DNA of 29,876 nt from Ruminococcaceae bacterium UBA6413 (GCA_002437415.1 DJPL01000073.1:1-29876); one strand, 5' to 3'; shown: positions 15,336 to 23,464, numbered from the stretch's first letter. The notes: generated by a model from the letters alone, not told the origin. Program-made: numbers and translations.

Positions 15336-15605
15336 GGCGGGTCACCACTGACAATTCGCCTTTAAAATTGTCAGCGGTAGGCAAGTGATATAGGAACGGC
15401 GGGGTTAAAAAATACTGCTTATTTCCCCATATCCACGATATACTTTCTATATTCGTCATACAAATTGTCAGGAGTATATTGTGTAAATCTAAAATCAGCA
15501 GTATTGTTTAAATCCGCCGTTCACCGATGTTAAGAAAATATCAATCATTTCAAAAGGCGGAATTGTCAGTGGCGACCCGCCACGAATTGTCAGTGGCGAC
15601 CCGCC
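15336..15605. mobile_element. Foldback (MITE-like) element
   Basis: This non-coding stretch folds on itself. The outer left arm at 15336-15357 pairs with the right copy at 15560-15581 with one mismatch in 22 (left GGCGGGTCACCACTGACAAT, right ending GTGGCGACCCGCC). The right arm is repeated in tandem at 15584-15605. Inner arms at 15394-15420 and 15496-15522 match in 24 of 27 positions (GAACGGCGG against CCGCCGTTC). The bases between the arms and the core around 15424-15485 also pair imperfectly. The layout fits a miniature inverted-repeat element; there is no transposase and no clear target-site duplication. It lies between gpsA and the putP promoter. Short frames inside it are not convincing genes. 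Confidence 0.65.
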
Positions 15606-15632
15606 GTCGTATGAATTTTTGTCATAAATAAC

Positions 15633-15661
15633 TTGCAAAAAGCGAATAAATGTGATAAAAT
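15633..15661 (+). promoter_or_regulatory. Sigma-A promoter of the PutP-type symporter gene
   Basis: TTGCAA (15633-15638), 17 bases, TAAAAT (15656-15661). It begins 28 bases after the foldback element ends. Confidence 0.75.
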
Positions 15662-15672
15662 ATAAAGTAGTG

Positions 15673-15687
15673 TGCGGTTTAACCGCA
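15673..15687 (+). promoter_or_regulatory. Palindrome at the 5' end of the symporter leader
   Basis: TGCGGTT-T-AACCGCA is a perfect inverted repeat about 12 bases after the -10, at or just after the expected transcription start. It could be an operator or a 5' mRNA hairpin. Confidence 0.45.
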
Positions 15688-15711
15688 AAAAATACGAAGG
15701 GAAACAAAAAA

Positions 15712-17238
15712 ATGGAATTACAACAGATAATTATGCTGATAACAATTGCCGTTTATCTGATTATGATGGTTGTTGTCGGTGTAATATGTGCAAAGAAAAC
15801 AGACAATGTCGGCGACTTCTATCTCGGCGGCAGAAAGCTCGGTCCGTTTGTAACCGCAATGAGCGCGGAAGCATCGGATATGAGCGGATGGCTTCTTATG
15901 GGTCTGCCCGGCGTTGCATATGCATCAGGTATCGCAGATGCGGCATGGACGGGAATAGGTCTTGCGATAGGTACATATCTTAACTGGCTTATCGTATCAA
16001 AGAGAATAAGAAAGTACTCTCATGTGTGCAATGCGATCACTATACCTGATTTCTTCTCAAGCAGATTCAGGGACAAGAAGAAGATACTTACTCTTATTTC
16101 CGCGCTTATAATAATAGTATTCTTCATTCCTTATACAGGCTCGGGCTTCTCAGCCTGCGGCAAGCTGTTCAACAGCCTTTTCGGTGCTGATTATCACATT
16201 GCTATGATAATAAGTGCCGCTGTAATCATCGCATATACCACTATCGGCGGATTTTTAGCCGCAAGTACAACAGACTTTATTCAGAGCATCATTATGTCGG
16301 TAGCTCTTATTATCGTTGTTATATTCGGTATCTCGTCAGTCGGCGGCGTTGTAGAGGTTATGAACCATGCAAATTCTATGCCCGGCTATTTCTCATTGAC
16401 ACATACATTCGATGTGCTCAATCAGCAGACAGGCGATTACGGCGCGTTGAGCATATTTTCAACGCTTGCGTGGGGACTCGGATATTTCGGTATGCCTCAC
16501 GTTCTGCTGAGATTTATGGCTGTAAACGACAGCAAGAAGCTTAAAATTTCAAGAAGAGTTGCTACCGTATGGGTAGTAATCTCACTCACGGTCGCTGTAT
16601 TCATCGGCGTTGTGGGTATGGCTATGACAAAGAACAATGTAATTGATCCGCTTGCAGACCCCGAAACAATAATAGTAGTAATAGCAAATCTCCTTGCTAA
16701 GGCAGGTCCTCTTACGGCAATTGTCGGCGGTCTTATTATTGCGGGTATTCTTGCTTCTACTATGTCGACTGCCGATTCACAGCTCCTTGCAGCTGCTTCC
16801 GCAGTATCCGAAAACCTGTTCAGCCAGGTGTTTAAAATCAAAACAAACGAAAAGTCAGCAATGTTCATCGCAAGAATTACGGTTATTGTAATAGCGATTG
16901 TCGGTGTCATAATCGCGTGGGATCCTAACAGCTCGGTATTCCAGATAGTTTCATTCGCATGGGCAGGCTTCGGCGCGGCATTCGGTCCTGTTGTACTGAC
17001 AGCTCTGTTCTGGAAGAGAACAACAAAGTGGGGCGCATTTGCGGGTATATTCGCCGGCGGCGCTATGGTATTCATATGGAAGTTCCTCGTTCGTCCTCTC
17101 GGCGGACTGCTTAACATCTATGAGCTTCTCCCCGCATTTATTGTAGCTCTCGTTGCAATTATTGTTGTATCGCTTATTGATAAGAAACCTTCACAGGAAA
17201 TTATTGATGAGTTTGAGTCGGTAGATGCAGCCGAGTAA
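15712..17238 (+). CDS. putP: Sodium/proline symporter, PutP type (SSS family)
   Basis: This 508-residue transporter of the sodium:solute symporter family has about 13 hydrophobic segments and lies in the cytoplasmic membrane. DFYLGGRKLGPFVTAMSAEASDMSGWLLMGLPG is the PutP-type start (Na+ and substrate site in helix 2), followed by YTTIGGFLAASTTDFIQ and the ASTMSTADSQLLAAASA segment in helix 8, both typical. Together these point to Na+/proline uptake, though other SSS members are close and the substrate is inferred. The ATG at 15712 is chosen for GAAGGGAA at good spacing; the upstream frame from 15652 has no ribosome binding site and overlaps the -10. It is a single-gene unit with its own promoter and terminator. 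Confidence 0.9.
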   Translation: MELQQIIMLITIAVYLIMMVVVGVICAKKTDNVGDFYLGGRKLGPFVTAMSAEASDMSGWLLMGLPGVAYASGIADAAWTGIGLAIGTYLNWLIVSKRIRKYSHVCNAITIPDFFSSRFRDKKKILTLISALIIIVFFIPYTGSGFSACGKLFNSLFGADYHIAMIISAAVIIAYTTIGGFLAASTTDFIQSIIMSVALIIVVIFGISSVGGVVEVMNHANSMPGYFSLTHTFDVLNQQTGDYGALSIFSTLAWGLGYFGMPHVLLRFMAVNDSKKLKISRRVATVWVVISLTVAVFIGVVGMAMTKNNVIDPLADPETIIVVIANLLAKAGPLTAIVGGLIIAGILASTMSTADSQLLAAASAVSENLFSQVFKIKTNEKSAMFIARITVIVIAIVGVIIAWDPNSSVFQIVSFAWAGFGAAFGPVVLTALFWKRTTKWGAFAGIFAGGAMVFIWKFLVRPLGGLLNIYELLPAFIVALVAIIVVSLIDKKPSQEIIDEFESVDAAE

Positions 17239-17254
17239 TATCATATAATAAAGC

Positions 17255-17293
17255 AACAGCCGCGGCTTGATGTCGCGGCTGTTATTGTTTTTA
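17255..17293 (+). terminator. Intrinsic terminator of the symporter gene
   Basis: AACAGCCGCG (17255-17264) and CGCGGCTGTT (17274-17283) form a perfect 10-bp stem with a nine-base loop, followed by ATTGTTTTT. Confidence 0.88.
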
Positions 17294-17303
17294 GAAACAG
17301 TTT

Positions 17304-17331
17304 GAGGCTGTTGCAGTAACGCAACAGCCTC
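17304..17331. terminator. Terminator-like hairpin at the end of the liv operon
   Basis: GAGGCTGTTGC (17304-17314) and GCAACAGCCTC (17321-17331) form a perfect 11-bp stem with a six-base loop. It begins two bases past the stop of the last minus-strand gene; the T-tract is better on the plus strand. Confidence 0.7.
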
Positions 17332-17333
17332 TT

Positions 17334-17663
17334 TTACTTCTTATAAACTTTTATTATCTGCCTCAACTTTACCGTGACACAGTAGCTTTTACCTTCATTC
17401 AGTAAATCATAGATAGTTTTTTCACATCTGAATGTGTGCAGTTTATCACTGTCGTGATATTTGCAGTCAACAGTGTAATTATTGCTGTACGTCCATTTTG
17501 AACGGTTGGAATTAAGCCCGCCGTGCTTTGTTATCCGTTTAAATATCACTCGTATCTGTTTTTTTCTACCCTTGTAGAATATACAGAGCACAATAAACAA
17601 CAAAGCCGAAAGTACAATGCAGATAACTATAACTGTTTGTAAAAGCTGTGATACATTATCCAT
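17334..17663 (-). CDS. Hypothetical single-pass membrane protein, last gene of the liv operon
   Basis: This 109-residue protein has one N-terminal membrane segment (about 6-30, LLQTVIVICIVLSALLFIVLC), then a basic stretch (KGRKKQIRVIFKRITKHGG) and a soluble C-terminal domain containing YTVDCKYHDSDKLHTFRCEKTIYDLLNEGKSYCVTVK. The domain has paired cysteines and the look of a small beta-rich cytoplasmic or extracytoplasmic module; I do not recognise the family. The ATG follows two bases after the stop of the cytidylate-kinase-like gene and has no clear Shine-Dalgarno of its own, so translation is probably coupled. Confidence 0.7.
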   Translation of the reverse strand: MDNVSQLLQTVIVICIVLSALLFIVLCIFYKGRKKQIRVIFKRITKHGGLNSNRSKWTYSNNYTVDCKYHDSDKLHTFRCEKTIYDLLNEGKSYCVTVKLRQIIKVYKK

Positions 17664-17665
17664 GC

Positions 17666-18280
17666 TTACTTATCAAGCACAGCCATATAAGCCTTAACTA
17701 TCTCAACACATTTCTCATAACTCATACTGCTTGTATCAAGGCAGAGATTATAGTTTCTTGCGTCAGTCCAGTCACGACCTGTATAATGACGATAATACTC
17801 ACTGCGCTCCTTATCTTTCTTTTCGATAAGCTTTACAGCGTCCTTATCATCAAGTCCGTATCTGTCATAAACATTCTTGATAGCGGTTTCTGTATCTGAG
17901 TAAATAAACAGCTTCACTACGTCCTTGCGACCCTTTAGCACAAAGTCGGCACATCTGCCTACTATTACTGCGGATTTTCCGCTGTCGGCGATATCGGTGA
18001 TTATCTTCGCTGTATAGTTGAACAGATTGCGGTCTGAAGTGAAGTCCTTGTGGTCCGGCTCTAAAAGCTCGCCGTCATAGATCTCTTCGCGGTTGAAGAT
18101 CGTATTCTTGACCTTCTCGTCAACCCTGCCGAAAAGCTCTTCGTTGATGCCGCTTTCATCACTTGCCATTCTGATTATCTCTTTGTCGTAGTACGGAATA
18201 TCAAGCTCCTTGGCAAGCATTTTGCCTATAGTCTTACCGCCGCTTCCCATTCCTCTTGCGATTGTAATAATACGTCCCAT
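17666..18280 (-). CDS. Cytidylate-kinase-like family protein
   Basis: This 204-residue P-loop kinase of the 'cytidylate kinase-like' family (Pfam Cytidylate_kin2) is distinct from the housekeeping Cmk. The start MGRIITIARGMGSGGKTIGK carries the Walker A GMGSGGKT at 10-17; DIPYYDKEIIRMASDESGI and SAVIVGRCADFVL are the next conserved blocks; RGMGSGG and GRCAD are typical of this family. The C-terminal DARNYNLCLDTSSM is the usual end motif. The substrate is not established for the family. It lies ten bases after livF and two bases before the last gene, so it is almost certainly co-transcribed with the transporter, which has no obvious metabolic explanation. Confidence 0.88.
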   Translation of the reverse strand: MGRIITIARGMGSGGKTIGKMLAKELDIPYYDKEIIRMASDESGINEELFGRVDEKVKNTIFNREEIYDGELLEPDHKDFTSDRNLFNYTAKIITDIADSGKSAVIVGRCADFVLKGRKDVVKLFIYSDTETAIKNVYDRYGLDDKDAVKLIEKKDKERSEYYRHYTGRDWTDARNYNLCLDTSSMSYEKCVEIVKAYMAVLDK

Positions 18281-18290
18281 AAGCTCCTCC

Positions 18291-19001
18291 TTATTCGCCG
18301 AGATAAGCTTTCTTTACGGAGGCATCGTTTATAAGGTCGGATGCCTTGCCCGAAAGTGAGATCTTACCCGTTTCGAGAACATAAGCCCTGTCCGCTATCG
18401 AAAGCGCTTTCTTAGCGTTCTGTTCAACCAGCAGGACGGTCGTTCCTGTTTCTCTTATAGTCTGGATTATATCGAAAATATTGCTTACAAAGATAGGCGA
18501 CAGACCCATTGAGGGTTCGTCCATTACGATGATCTTGGGCTTTGACATAAGCGCTCTGCCCATAGCGAGCATCTGCTGCTCACCGCCCGAAAGAGTACCT
18601 GCGATCTGCGTTTTTCTCTCAGCCAGACGCGGGAAGCGCTCATATACCATCTGGATATCCTTGCCGATGTTTTCCTTGTCCTTTCGGGTGAATGCACCGA
18701 GCTTAAGGTTATCAAGAACGGTGAGGTTTTGGAAAATACGTCTGCCCTCGGGAACGTGAGCTATACCCATTTCAACTATCTTGTGAGCGGGTGTTTTGGT
18801 AAGCTCAACGCCGTTGAATGTTATAGAACCGCTCTTAGCGTGGAGAAGTCCGGTTATTGTATGAAGCGTAGTAGTCTTTCCGGCACCGTTTGCACCGATA
18901 AGCGCGATTACTTCGCCCTCGTTTACTTCAAATGATATGCCCTTGAGTGCGGCTATCATTCCGTAATTTACATAAAGATCCTTGATCTCAAGCATTGCCA
19001 T
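18291..19001 (-). CDS. livF: Branched-chain amino acid ABC transporter ATPase LivF
   Basis: This is the 236-residue ATP-binding subunit. Walker A is GANGAGKT at 36-43, the signature is in LSGGEQQMLAMGRALMSKPK, and Walker B is in IIVMDEPSMGLSPI. The SGGEQQMLA and EPSMGLSP forms are characteristic of LivF as opposed to LivG. It energises uptake of branched-chain amino acids or related compounds together with LivG. AAGGGGG stands nine bases before the ATG. It begins 14 bases after livG. Confidence 0.95.
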   Translation of the reverse strand: MAMLEIKDLYVNYGMIAALKGISFEVNEGEVIALIGANGAGKTTTLHTITGLLHAKSGSITFNGVELTKTPAHKIVEMGIAHVPEGRRIFQNLTVLDNLKLGAFTRKDKENIGKDIQMVYERFPRLAERKTQIAGTLSGGEQQMLAMGRALMSKPKIIVMDEPSMGLSPIFVSNIFDIIQTIRETGTTVLLVEQNAKKALSIADRAYVLETGKISLSGKASDLINDASVKKAYLGE

Positions 19002-19015
19002 ATTGACGTTCCCCC

Positions 19016-19774
19016 TTATTCTCCGAGATATGCCGTGATAACCTCGGGATTATTCAGTACATCAGAGGTCTTGCCCTGACATAACAGCTGACCGAAGTTA
19101 AGCACAGACAGCTTTTCACATATACCGGATACGAGCGTCATATCGTGCTCGATAAGCAGTACTGTCATATCGAAATTATCCCTTACAAAGCGGATCGTGT
19201 TCATAAGCTCAACCGTTTCGTTGGGGTTCATACCTGCGGCAGGCTCGTCAAGCAGTAACAGCTTTGGCTCGGTAGCAAGAGCTCTTGCTATCTCAAGCTT
19301 TCTCTGATCGCCGTAAGGCAGGTTTGACGCTAAGAAGTCAGCCTTGTCATCAAGCTCGAAAACGTGAAGCAGCTCAAGCGCTCTTTTATCCATTTCCTTT
19401 TCCGTCGAGAAGAAGCGGGGAAGTCTAAATACGCCCTCTGCCGTGCTGTACTTGTAGTGGTTGTGAAGTCCGACCTTGACGTTATCAAGCACGCTCATTT
19501 CCTTGAACAGTCTTATGTTCTGGAATGTACGCGCAATACCCGCACGGTTTATATCTCTTGTGCTCTTGCCTGTTATATTCTGACCGTCAAGGGTTATAAC
19601 ACCCTTTGAGGGCTTATATACGCCTGTCAGCATATTGAATACGGTCGTCTTGCCCGCACCGTTAGGACCGATAAGTCCGTAGAGCTCGCCCTTTTCTATC
19701 GAAACATTAAATTCGTCAACGGCTCTGAGTCCGCCGAAGGAGATACCTAAATTCTTTACTTCAAGAAGTGCCAT
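19016..19774 (-). CDS. livG: Branched-chain amino acid ABC transporter ATPase LivG
   Basis: This is the second ATPase, 252 residues. Walker A is GPNGAGKT at 36-43; NRAGIARTFQNIRLFKEMSVLDNV holds the Q-loop, as is standard in LivG; LPYGDQRKLEIARALATEP replaces the usual SGG signature; and LLLLDEPAAGMNP is Walker B. The start at 19774 is preferred because GGAGG lies eight to nine bases upstream; an ATG eight codons further upstream, at 19798, would overlap livM. The gene starts one base after the livM stop, so the two are coupled. Confidence 0.95.
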   Translation of the reverse strand: MALLEVKNLGISFGGLRAVDEFNVSIEKGELYGLIGPNGAGKTTVFNMLTGVYKPSKGVITLDGQNITGKSTRDINRAGIARTFQNIRLFKEMSVLDNVKVGLHNHYKYSTAEGVFRLPRFFSTEKEMDKRALELLHVFELDDKADFLASNLPYGDQRKLEIARALATEPKLLLLDEPAAGMNPNETVELMNTIRFVRDNFDMTVLLIEHDMTLVSGICEKLSVLNFGQLLCQGKTSDVLNNPEVITAYLGE

Positions 19775-19775
19775 A

Positions 19776-20876
19776 TTACTTGACCTCCTTCGTTTCACGC
19801 TTGAAAATCTTAAGAACCATGTTTTTAAGCTTTCCGAAGTTCGTTACTATAAATGTTCTTGCCTTTTCGTTTGATGTGAGTATCATCATAACGATAAGAA
19901 CGATTGAGTAGATAAGCATTCTGTAGCTGTTGATGCCTCTTAACACCTCGGGGAGAAGCGTAAGGATAACAGCTGCGATAACACTGCCTCTGATATTTCC
20001 GATACCGCCGAGAACGACAAATACAAGTATCAGTATCGAGAGGTTATAGTCAAACTTTGACGCCTGTAATGTAGCGTAGTTATGTGAGTACAGAGCGCCT
20101 GCAATACCTGCGAGGAATGCGGTAAGAGCAAAGGTTATCAGCTTGTACTTTGTTATGTTAAGACCTACAGACTCTGCGGCTATCGAGTTGTCACGGATAG
20201 CCTTTACCGCTCTGCCTGTTCTTGAATTGATAAAGTTGTAGGAAACGATAAGTGTTATCATCAGGAGTATGAAGCCGACAACGAATGACGAATCGTTCGG
20301 AACGCCCTTTACACCGAGCGCGCCGCGGATTATTTCCGTACCGTCCGCCGCAAGGTTCATATCTGCCTGATTGAGCGCAATGTGGATACCGTTGCTGTCA
20401 ACACCGACATAAAGCGCCGCAAATACATTCTTGATGATCTCGCCGAATGCAAGCGTTACGATAGCGAGATAGTCGCCGTTCAGTCTTAATACGGGTATTC
20501 CTATCAGTATGCCGAATATGGCCGCAAATATGCCGCCGACAAGTATTGCAAGCGGGAAGCGCACCCATTCGACAAGTATTGTTTCTTTTGTTGCTATTGA
20601 GAAAAGTGCACTTGCATATGCACCGACGCACATAAAGCCTGCCTGTCCGAGGCTCAGCTCACCGAGTATACCTACCGTGAGGTTAAGCGAAACGGCGAGT
20701 ATCGAGTAAACGCACAGCGGAACAAGAAGACCGCCTATCTGACTGGAAACGTTGCCTGTTGATGAAAGTATCATCATTATAACAAACGCAAGCGTTACCA
20801 TGATGTATGTTGTGAAGCTCTTTTTAGTCTGTGGCTTCAGCATTCTCGTTTTTGCCGAGGTCGTTTTATTATTCAC
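19776..20876 (-). CDS. livM: Branched-chain amino acid ABC transporter permease LivM
   Basis: This 366-residue multi-pass permease matches LivM: LTVGILGELSLGQAGFMCVGAYASAL, then LRLNGDYLAIVTLAFGEIIKN, then the ATPase-contact motif RTGRAVKAIRDNSIAAESVGLN, then LGGIGNIRGSVIAA. A GTG start at 20876 is chosen because AAGGGA lies nine bases upstream; a TTG three codons earlier would put the ribosome binding site against the start codon. It has a longer polar N-terminus than many LivM proteins. It is encoded 21 bases after livH. Confidence 0.93.
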   Translation of the reverse strand: MNNKTTSAKTRMLKPQTKKSFTTYIMVTLAFVIMMILSSTGNVSSQIGGLLVPLCVYSILAVSLNLTVGILGELSLGQAGFMCVGAYASALFSIATKETILVEWVRFPLAILVGGIFAAIFGILIGIPVLRLNGDYLAIVTLAFGEIIKNVFAALYVGVDSNGIHIALNQADMNLAADGTEIIRGALGVKGVPNDSSFVVGFILLMITLIVSYNFINSRTGRAVKAIRDNSIAAESVGLNITKYKLITFALTAFLAGIAGALYSHNYATLQASKFDYNLSILILVFVVLGGIGNIRGSVIAAVILTLLPEVLRGINSYRMLIYSIVLIVMMILTSNEKARTFIVTNFGKLKNMVLKIFKRETKEVK

Positions 20877-20897
20877 AAAAACCAATCCCTTCTGTAA

Positions 20898-21779
20898 TTA
20901 TACTTTTTCTCTTACCTTCTTGCCAAGTATTCCCGTGGGCTTTATGATAAGAACGAGAATAAGCACCGCAAAAACGATAGCGTCCGAAAGCTGGGGCGAA
21001 ATATATGCTCTGCCGAGGATCTCGATAACACCGATAAGGATACCGCCTATCATAGCACCGGGCACAGAACCGATACCGCCGAATACAGCCGCAACGAACG
21101 CCTTGATACCGGGCATTGCGCCTGTTGTGTTCTGAAGTGTAGGATAAGCCGAGCAGAGAAGCGCACCGGCAATTGCCGCAAGTCCCGAACCGATAGCGAA
21201 TGTAAGCGAGATGGTTTTGTTTATGTTGATACCCATAAGCTGTGCGGCATCCTTGTCCTCCGATACCGCGAGCATCGCACGACCGCTCTTCGTCTTGTTG
21301 ATGAAGAGCGAGAGTCCGATAACGATAAGTATCGAAACGATTATTGCTACTATCGCCTCACCTGTTATGACTACCTGTCCGTCAAAGAGCGAAATACTCG
21401 GAACGTTTACTACAGAGGTGAAGTTTACGGGCTTCTCACCGAACAGCAGAAGCGCCGAATTCTGAAGGAAGTAGCTGACACCGATTGCAGTGATCAGTAC
21501 CGAGAGTGATGTTGCCTGTCTTAACGGCTTGTAAGCGACCTTCTCTATAATGATACCGAGCACAGTACATGCAACTACTGCGATAAGTACCGAGAGATAA
21601 GGATTTATTCCGAATGATGTAGTCGAATAGAAAATTACATATCCTCCGACCATGATTACATCGCCGTGAGCGAAGTTAAGCATTTTGGCTATGCCGTATA
21701 CCAGCGTATAGCCGAGTGCTATTACGGCATATATACTGCCAAGGCTTATGCCGTTTATGAGGTTATTTAGAAAACCCAT
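20898..21779 (-). CDS. livH: Branched-chain amino acid ABC transporter permease LivH
   Basis: This 293-residue inner-membrane permease begins MGFLNNLINGISLGSIYAVIALGYTLVYGI, with LNFAHGDVIMVGGYV following, the standard LivH N-terminus. The ATPase-contact loop TKSGRAMLAVSEDKDAAQLMGIN and the GGIGSVPGAMIGG motif near the C-terminus are intact. AAGGAAGGA precedes the ATG. It is the first gene of the livHMGF unit, directly behind a consensus promoter and downstream of the livJ terminator. Confidence 0.95.
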   Translation of the reverse strand: MGFLNNLINGISLGSIYAVIALGYTLVYGIAKMLNFAHGDVIMVGGYVIFYSTTSFGINPYLSVLIAVVACTVLGIIIEKVAYKPLRQATSLSVLITAIGVSYFLQNSALLLFGEKPVNFTSVVNVPSISLFDGQVVITGEAIVAIIVSILIVIGLSLFINKTKSGRAMLAVSEDKDAAQLMGININKTISLTFAIGSGLAAIAGALLCSAYPTLQNTTGAMPGIKAFVAAVFGGIGSVPGAMIGGILIGVIEILGRAYISPQLSDAIVFAVLILVLIIKPTGILGKKVREKV

Positions 21780-21818
21780 ATGTGTACATCCTTCCTTAAT
21801 GAAGTTCTAATACTATTT

Positions 21819-21847
21819 ATTATATCACAGCACACAGCCGTTTGCAA
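21819..21847 (-). promoter_or_regulatory. Sigma-A promoter of livHMGF
   Basis: On the minus strand TTGCAA (21847-21842) is followed after 17 bases by TATAAT (21824-21819). It sits between the livJ terminator and livH, so the membrane parts can be made independently of the binding protein. Confidence 0.85.
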
Positions 21848-21869
21848 CATTTTTTTGCAGAAAATTCAA

Positions 21870-21899
21870 AAACCCGACAGACCGCAGTCTGTCGGGTTT
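21870..21899 (-). terminator. Terminator of livJ
   Basis: AAACCCGACAGAC (21870-21882) and GTCTGTCGGGTTT (21887-21899) form a perfect 13-bp stem with the loop CGCA. The minus strand continues into T residues, then TTGAATTTTC. Confidence 0.9.
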
Positions 21900-21928
21900 A
21901 TCGCTGAATTTAAGCTTTCGGGGCTTTA

Positions 21929-23137
21929 TCAGTTTTCAAGAGCAGAATAGTTACCGTCCTTGATAACAACTGCCTTAGGTGACTTGGAAACTTCGCCGTT
22001 AGCGTTCCATGTCATACCTGTACCTGTAAGACCGTCATAGCTGAAGTCTGAAGCTGTGATGCCTGCCTTGAGCTTTTCGCAGATATCGGAAGCGCTCATA
22101 TCGCCTGTGATACCCTGGCTCTCGATGAGCTTAGCGAGGATCTTAACGCCGTCATAAGCGTCAGCTGCGAACTGGTTAGGAGTTTCATCGTTGTAAGCTG
22201 CCTTGTAAGCCTTAACGAAGTCCTGGGTAGCCTGATCCTTGGAGTCAGCTGCGAAAGGTGTTAAGAGCATTACGCCTTCAGCGAGTGAAGTATCGAAGTT
22301 CTTTATAGATGTAAGACCGTCAAGACCGTCACAACCGAAGAACTTAGCAGAGAAGCCTGCGCTCTTGCTCTGTGTGAGGATAAGAGAAGCCTGCTGATAG
22401 TAGATAGGCAGGAATACGAGCTCAGCACCCTTGTTCTTGCAGTCAGCTATCTGAGCTGAGAAGTCTGTCTTGCTGTCCTTTGTGAATGACTGCTCCGAAA
22501 CGAGCTCAAGACCCTTAGCTGTAGCCTCTGTCTTGAATGCGTTGTAGATACCCGATGAATAAGCATCTGAGCTGTCGTAGATAACGCCGATCTTTGTAGC
22601 TACCTTGTTGTCTGCTATATAGTCGGCAGAAGCCTTACCCTGGTTGGGGTCTGTGAAGCAGATCTGGAAGCAGTTGTCGTTAGCGATTACGTCCTGTGCC
22701 GAAGCAGAAGGAGTGAACTGGAATATGTTGTCTTCCTTTGACTTATCAACTACAGCGAGGCAAGAGCCTGTTGTAACTGTGCCGAGGAATATCTGCATAC
22801 CCTGATCCTTAAGTGTGTTGTAAGCGTTGACAGCCTTATCGCCAGAGTCAGCCTCGTCATCTTCAAATACGAGCTTTAACTTGTTGCCGTTTACGCCGCC
22901 TGCTGCGTTTATTTCATCAACTGCAAGCTGAGTAGCGTTCTTAACGCCGACACCGTACTGAGCTGCGTCACCTGTAAGAGGACCGCTGCCGCCGATTACG
23001 ATAGTCTTTTCACCGTCTGTTGTACCTGCCGCACCGCTGTCGTTACCGCTTGTTGCGTTTGACGAACAACCTGCGAATGCTGTAACTGCCATTGTTGCGG
23101 CAGTTGCCATTGCAAGAACTCTTTTAAAATTCTTCAT
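21929..23137 (-). CDS. livJ: Branched-chain amino acid ABC transporter substrate-binding lipoprotein
   Basis: This 402-residue type I periplasmic-binding-fold protein is tethered outside the membrane. A lipoprotein signal peptide (KMKNFKRVLAM, then hydrophobic) ends at AFAGC-SS, the lipobox cysteine. A low-complexity Ser/Gly/Asn/Thr linker follows, then IVIGGSGPLTGDAAQYGVGVKNATQLA, the standard LivJ/LivK start, and GVIYDSSDAYSSGIYNAF in the second lobe. The ATG at 23137 is chosen because AAGGAGAG lies eight bases upstream; the 13 extra residues from 23176 would bury the signal peptide. Its ligand is presumed to be Leu/Ile/Val but cannot be fixed from sequence. It is expressed from its own promoter and followed by its own terminator, as expected for a subunit needed in excess. 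Confidence 0.94.
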   Translation of the reverse strand: MKNFKRVLAMATAATMAVTAFAGCSSNATSGNDSGAAGTTDGEKTIVIGGSGPLTGDAAQYGVGVKNATQLAVDEINAAGGVNGNKLKLVFEDDEADSGDKAVNAYNTLKDQGMQIFLGTVTTGSCLAVVDKSKEDNIFQFTPSASAQDVIANDNCFQICFTDPNQGKASADYIADNKVATKIGVIYDSSDAYSSGIYNAFKTEATAKGLELVSEQSFTKDSKTDFSAQIADCKNKGAELVFLPIYYQQASLILTQSKSAGFSAKFFGCDGLDGLTSIKNFDTSLAEGVMLLTPFAADSKDQATQDFVKAYKAAYNDETPNQFAADAYDGVKILAKLIESQGITGDMSASDICEKLKAGITASDFSYDGLTGTGMTWNANGEVSKSPKAVVIKDGNYSALEN

Positions 23138-23200
23138 TTTAAATCTCTCCTTGTTCTGATTTTGTATGCATGACACATACTTAATTATCTTTACTCGCTT

Positions 23201-23229
23201 ATATTAACACGGTTTTGCAAGTTTGTCAA
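23201..23229 (-). promoter_or_regulatory. Sigma-A promoter of livJ
   Basis: On the minus strand TTGACA (23229-23224) is followed after 17 bases by TAATAT (23206-23201). The leader is about 57 bases, too short for a T-box or similar riboswitch. The palindrome GTGAATTTTCAC (23231-23242) abuts the -35. Confidence 0.8.
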
Positions 23230-23230
23230 G

Positions 23231-23289
23231 GTGAATTTTCACAAAAATAAACTTGCATTTTTACTTTATTGTAGTCATTTAGTAAAGTA
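23231..23289. promoter_or_regulatory. Inverted repeats upstream of livJ
   Basis: GTGAA-TT-TTCAC at 23231-23242 lies next to the livJ -35, and TACTTTA (23262-23268) with TAAAGTA (23283-23289) forms a second inverted repeat. They could be operators in the roughly 400-base gap between livJ and the metal-regulator gene; apart from these and the two promoters the gap shows nothing. Confidence 0.35.
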
Positions 23290-23464
23290 CCTGCATTTAT
23301 AAGCTCGTTTTCGGCTGTTTTATAGTAGGTTTGCACATAAATGGGATGATTATACGACACATTGAAAATAAGCAGGTAAGCAATGAGCAAACCGAAAAAG
23401 CGTGTGCGGCTGTCAGCTTGGCGCTATGTTACGGTCGGAGGTAAAAGTTTTGCGGTCTTACCAC

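Noticed and set aside
15256..15707. Short minus-strand frames inside and beside the foldback element
   Set aside because: They follow the repeat arms (a duplicated GGSPLTI arises from the tandem repeat) and have no ribosome binding sites.
16497..17117. 206-residue minus-strand frame opposite the symporter
   Set aside because: It is antisense to clear membrane helices of PutP; the composition is the complement of hydrophobic codons.
23138..23200. T-box or amino acid riboswitch before livJ
   Set aside because: The transcribed leader is only about 57 bases and has no T-box sequence or terminator/antiterminator pair.
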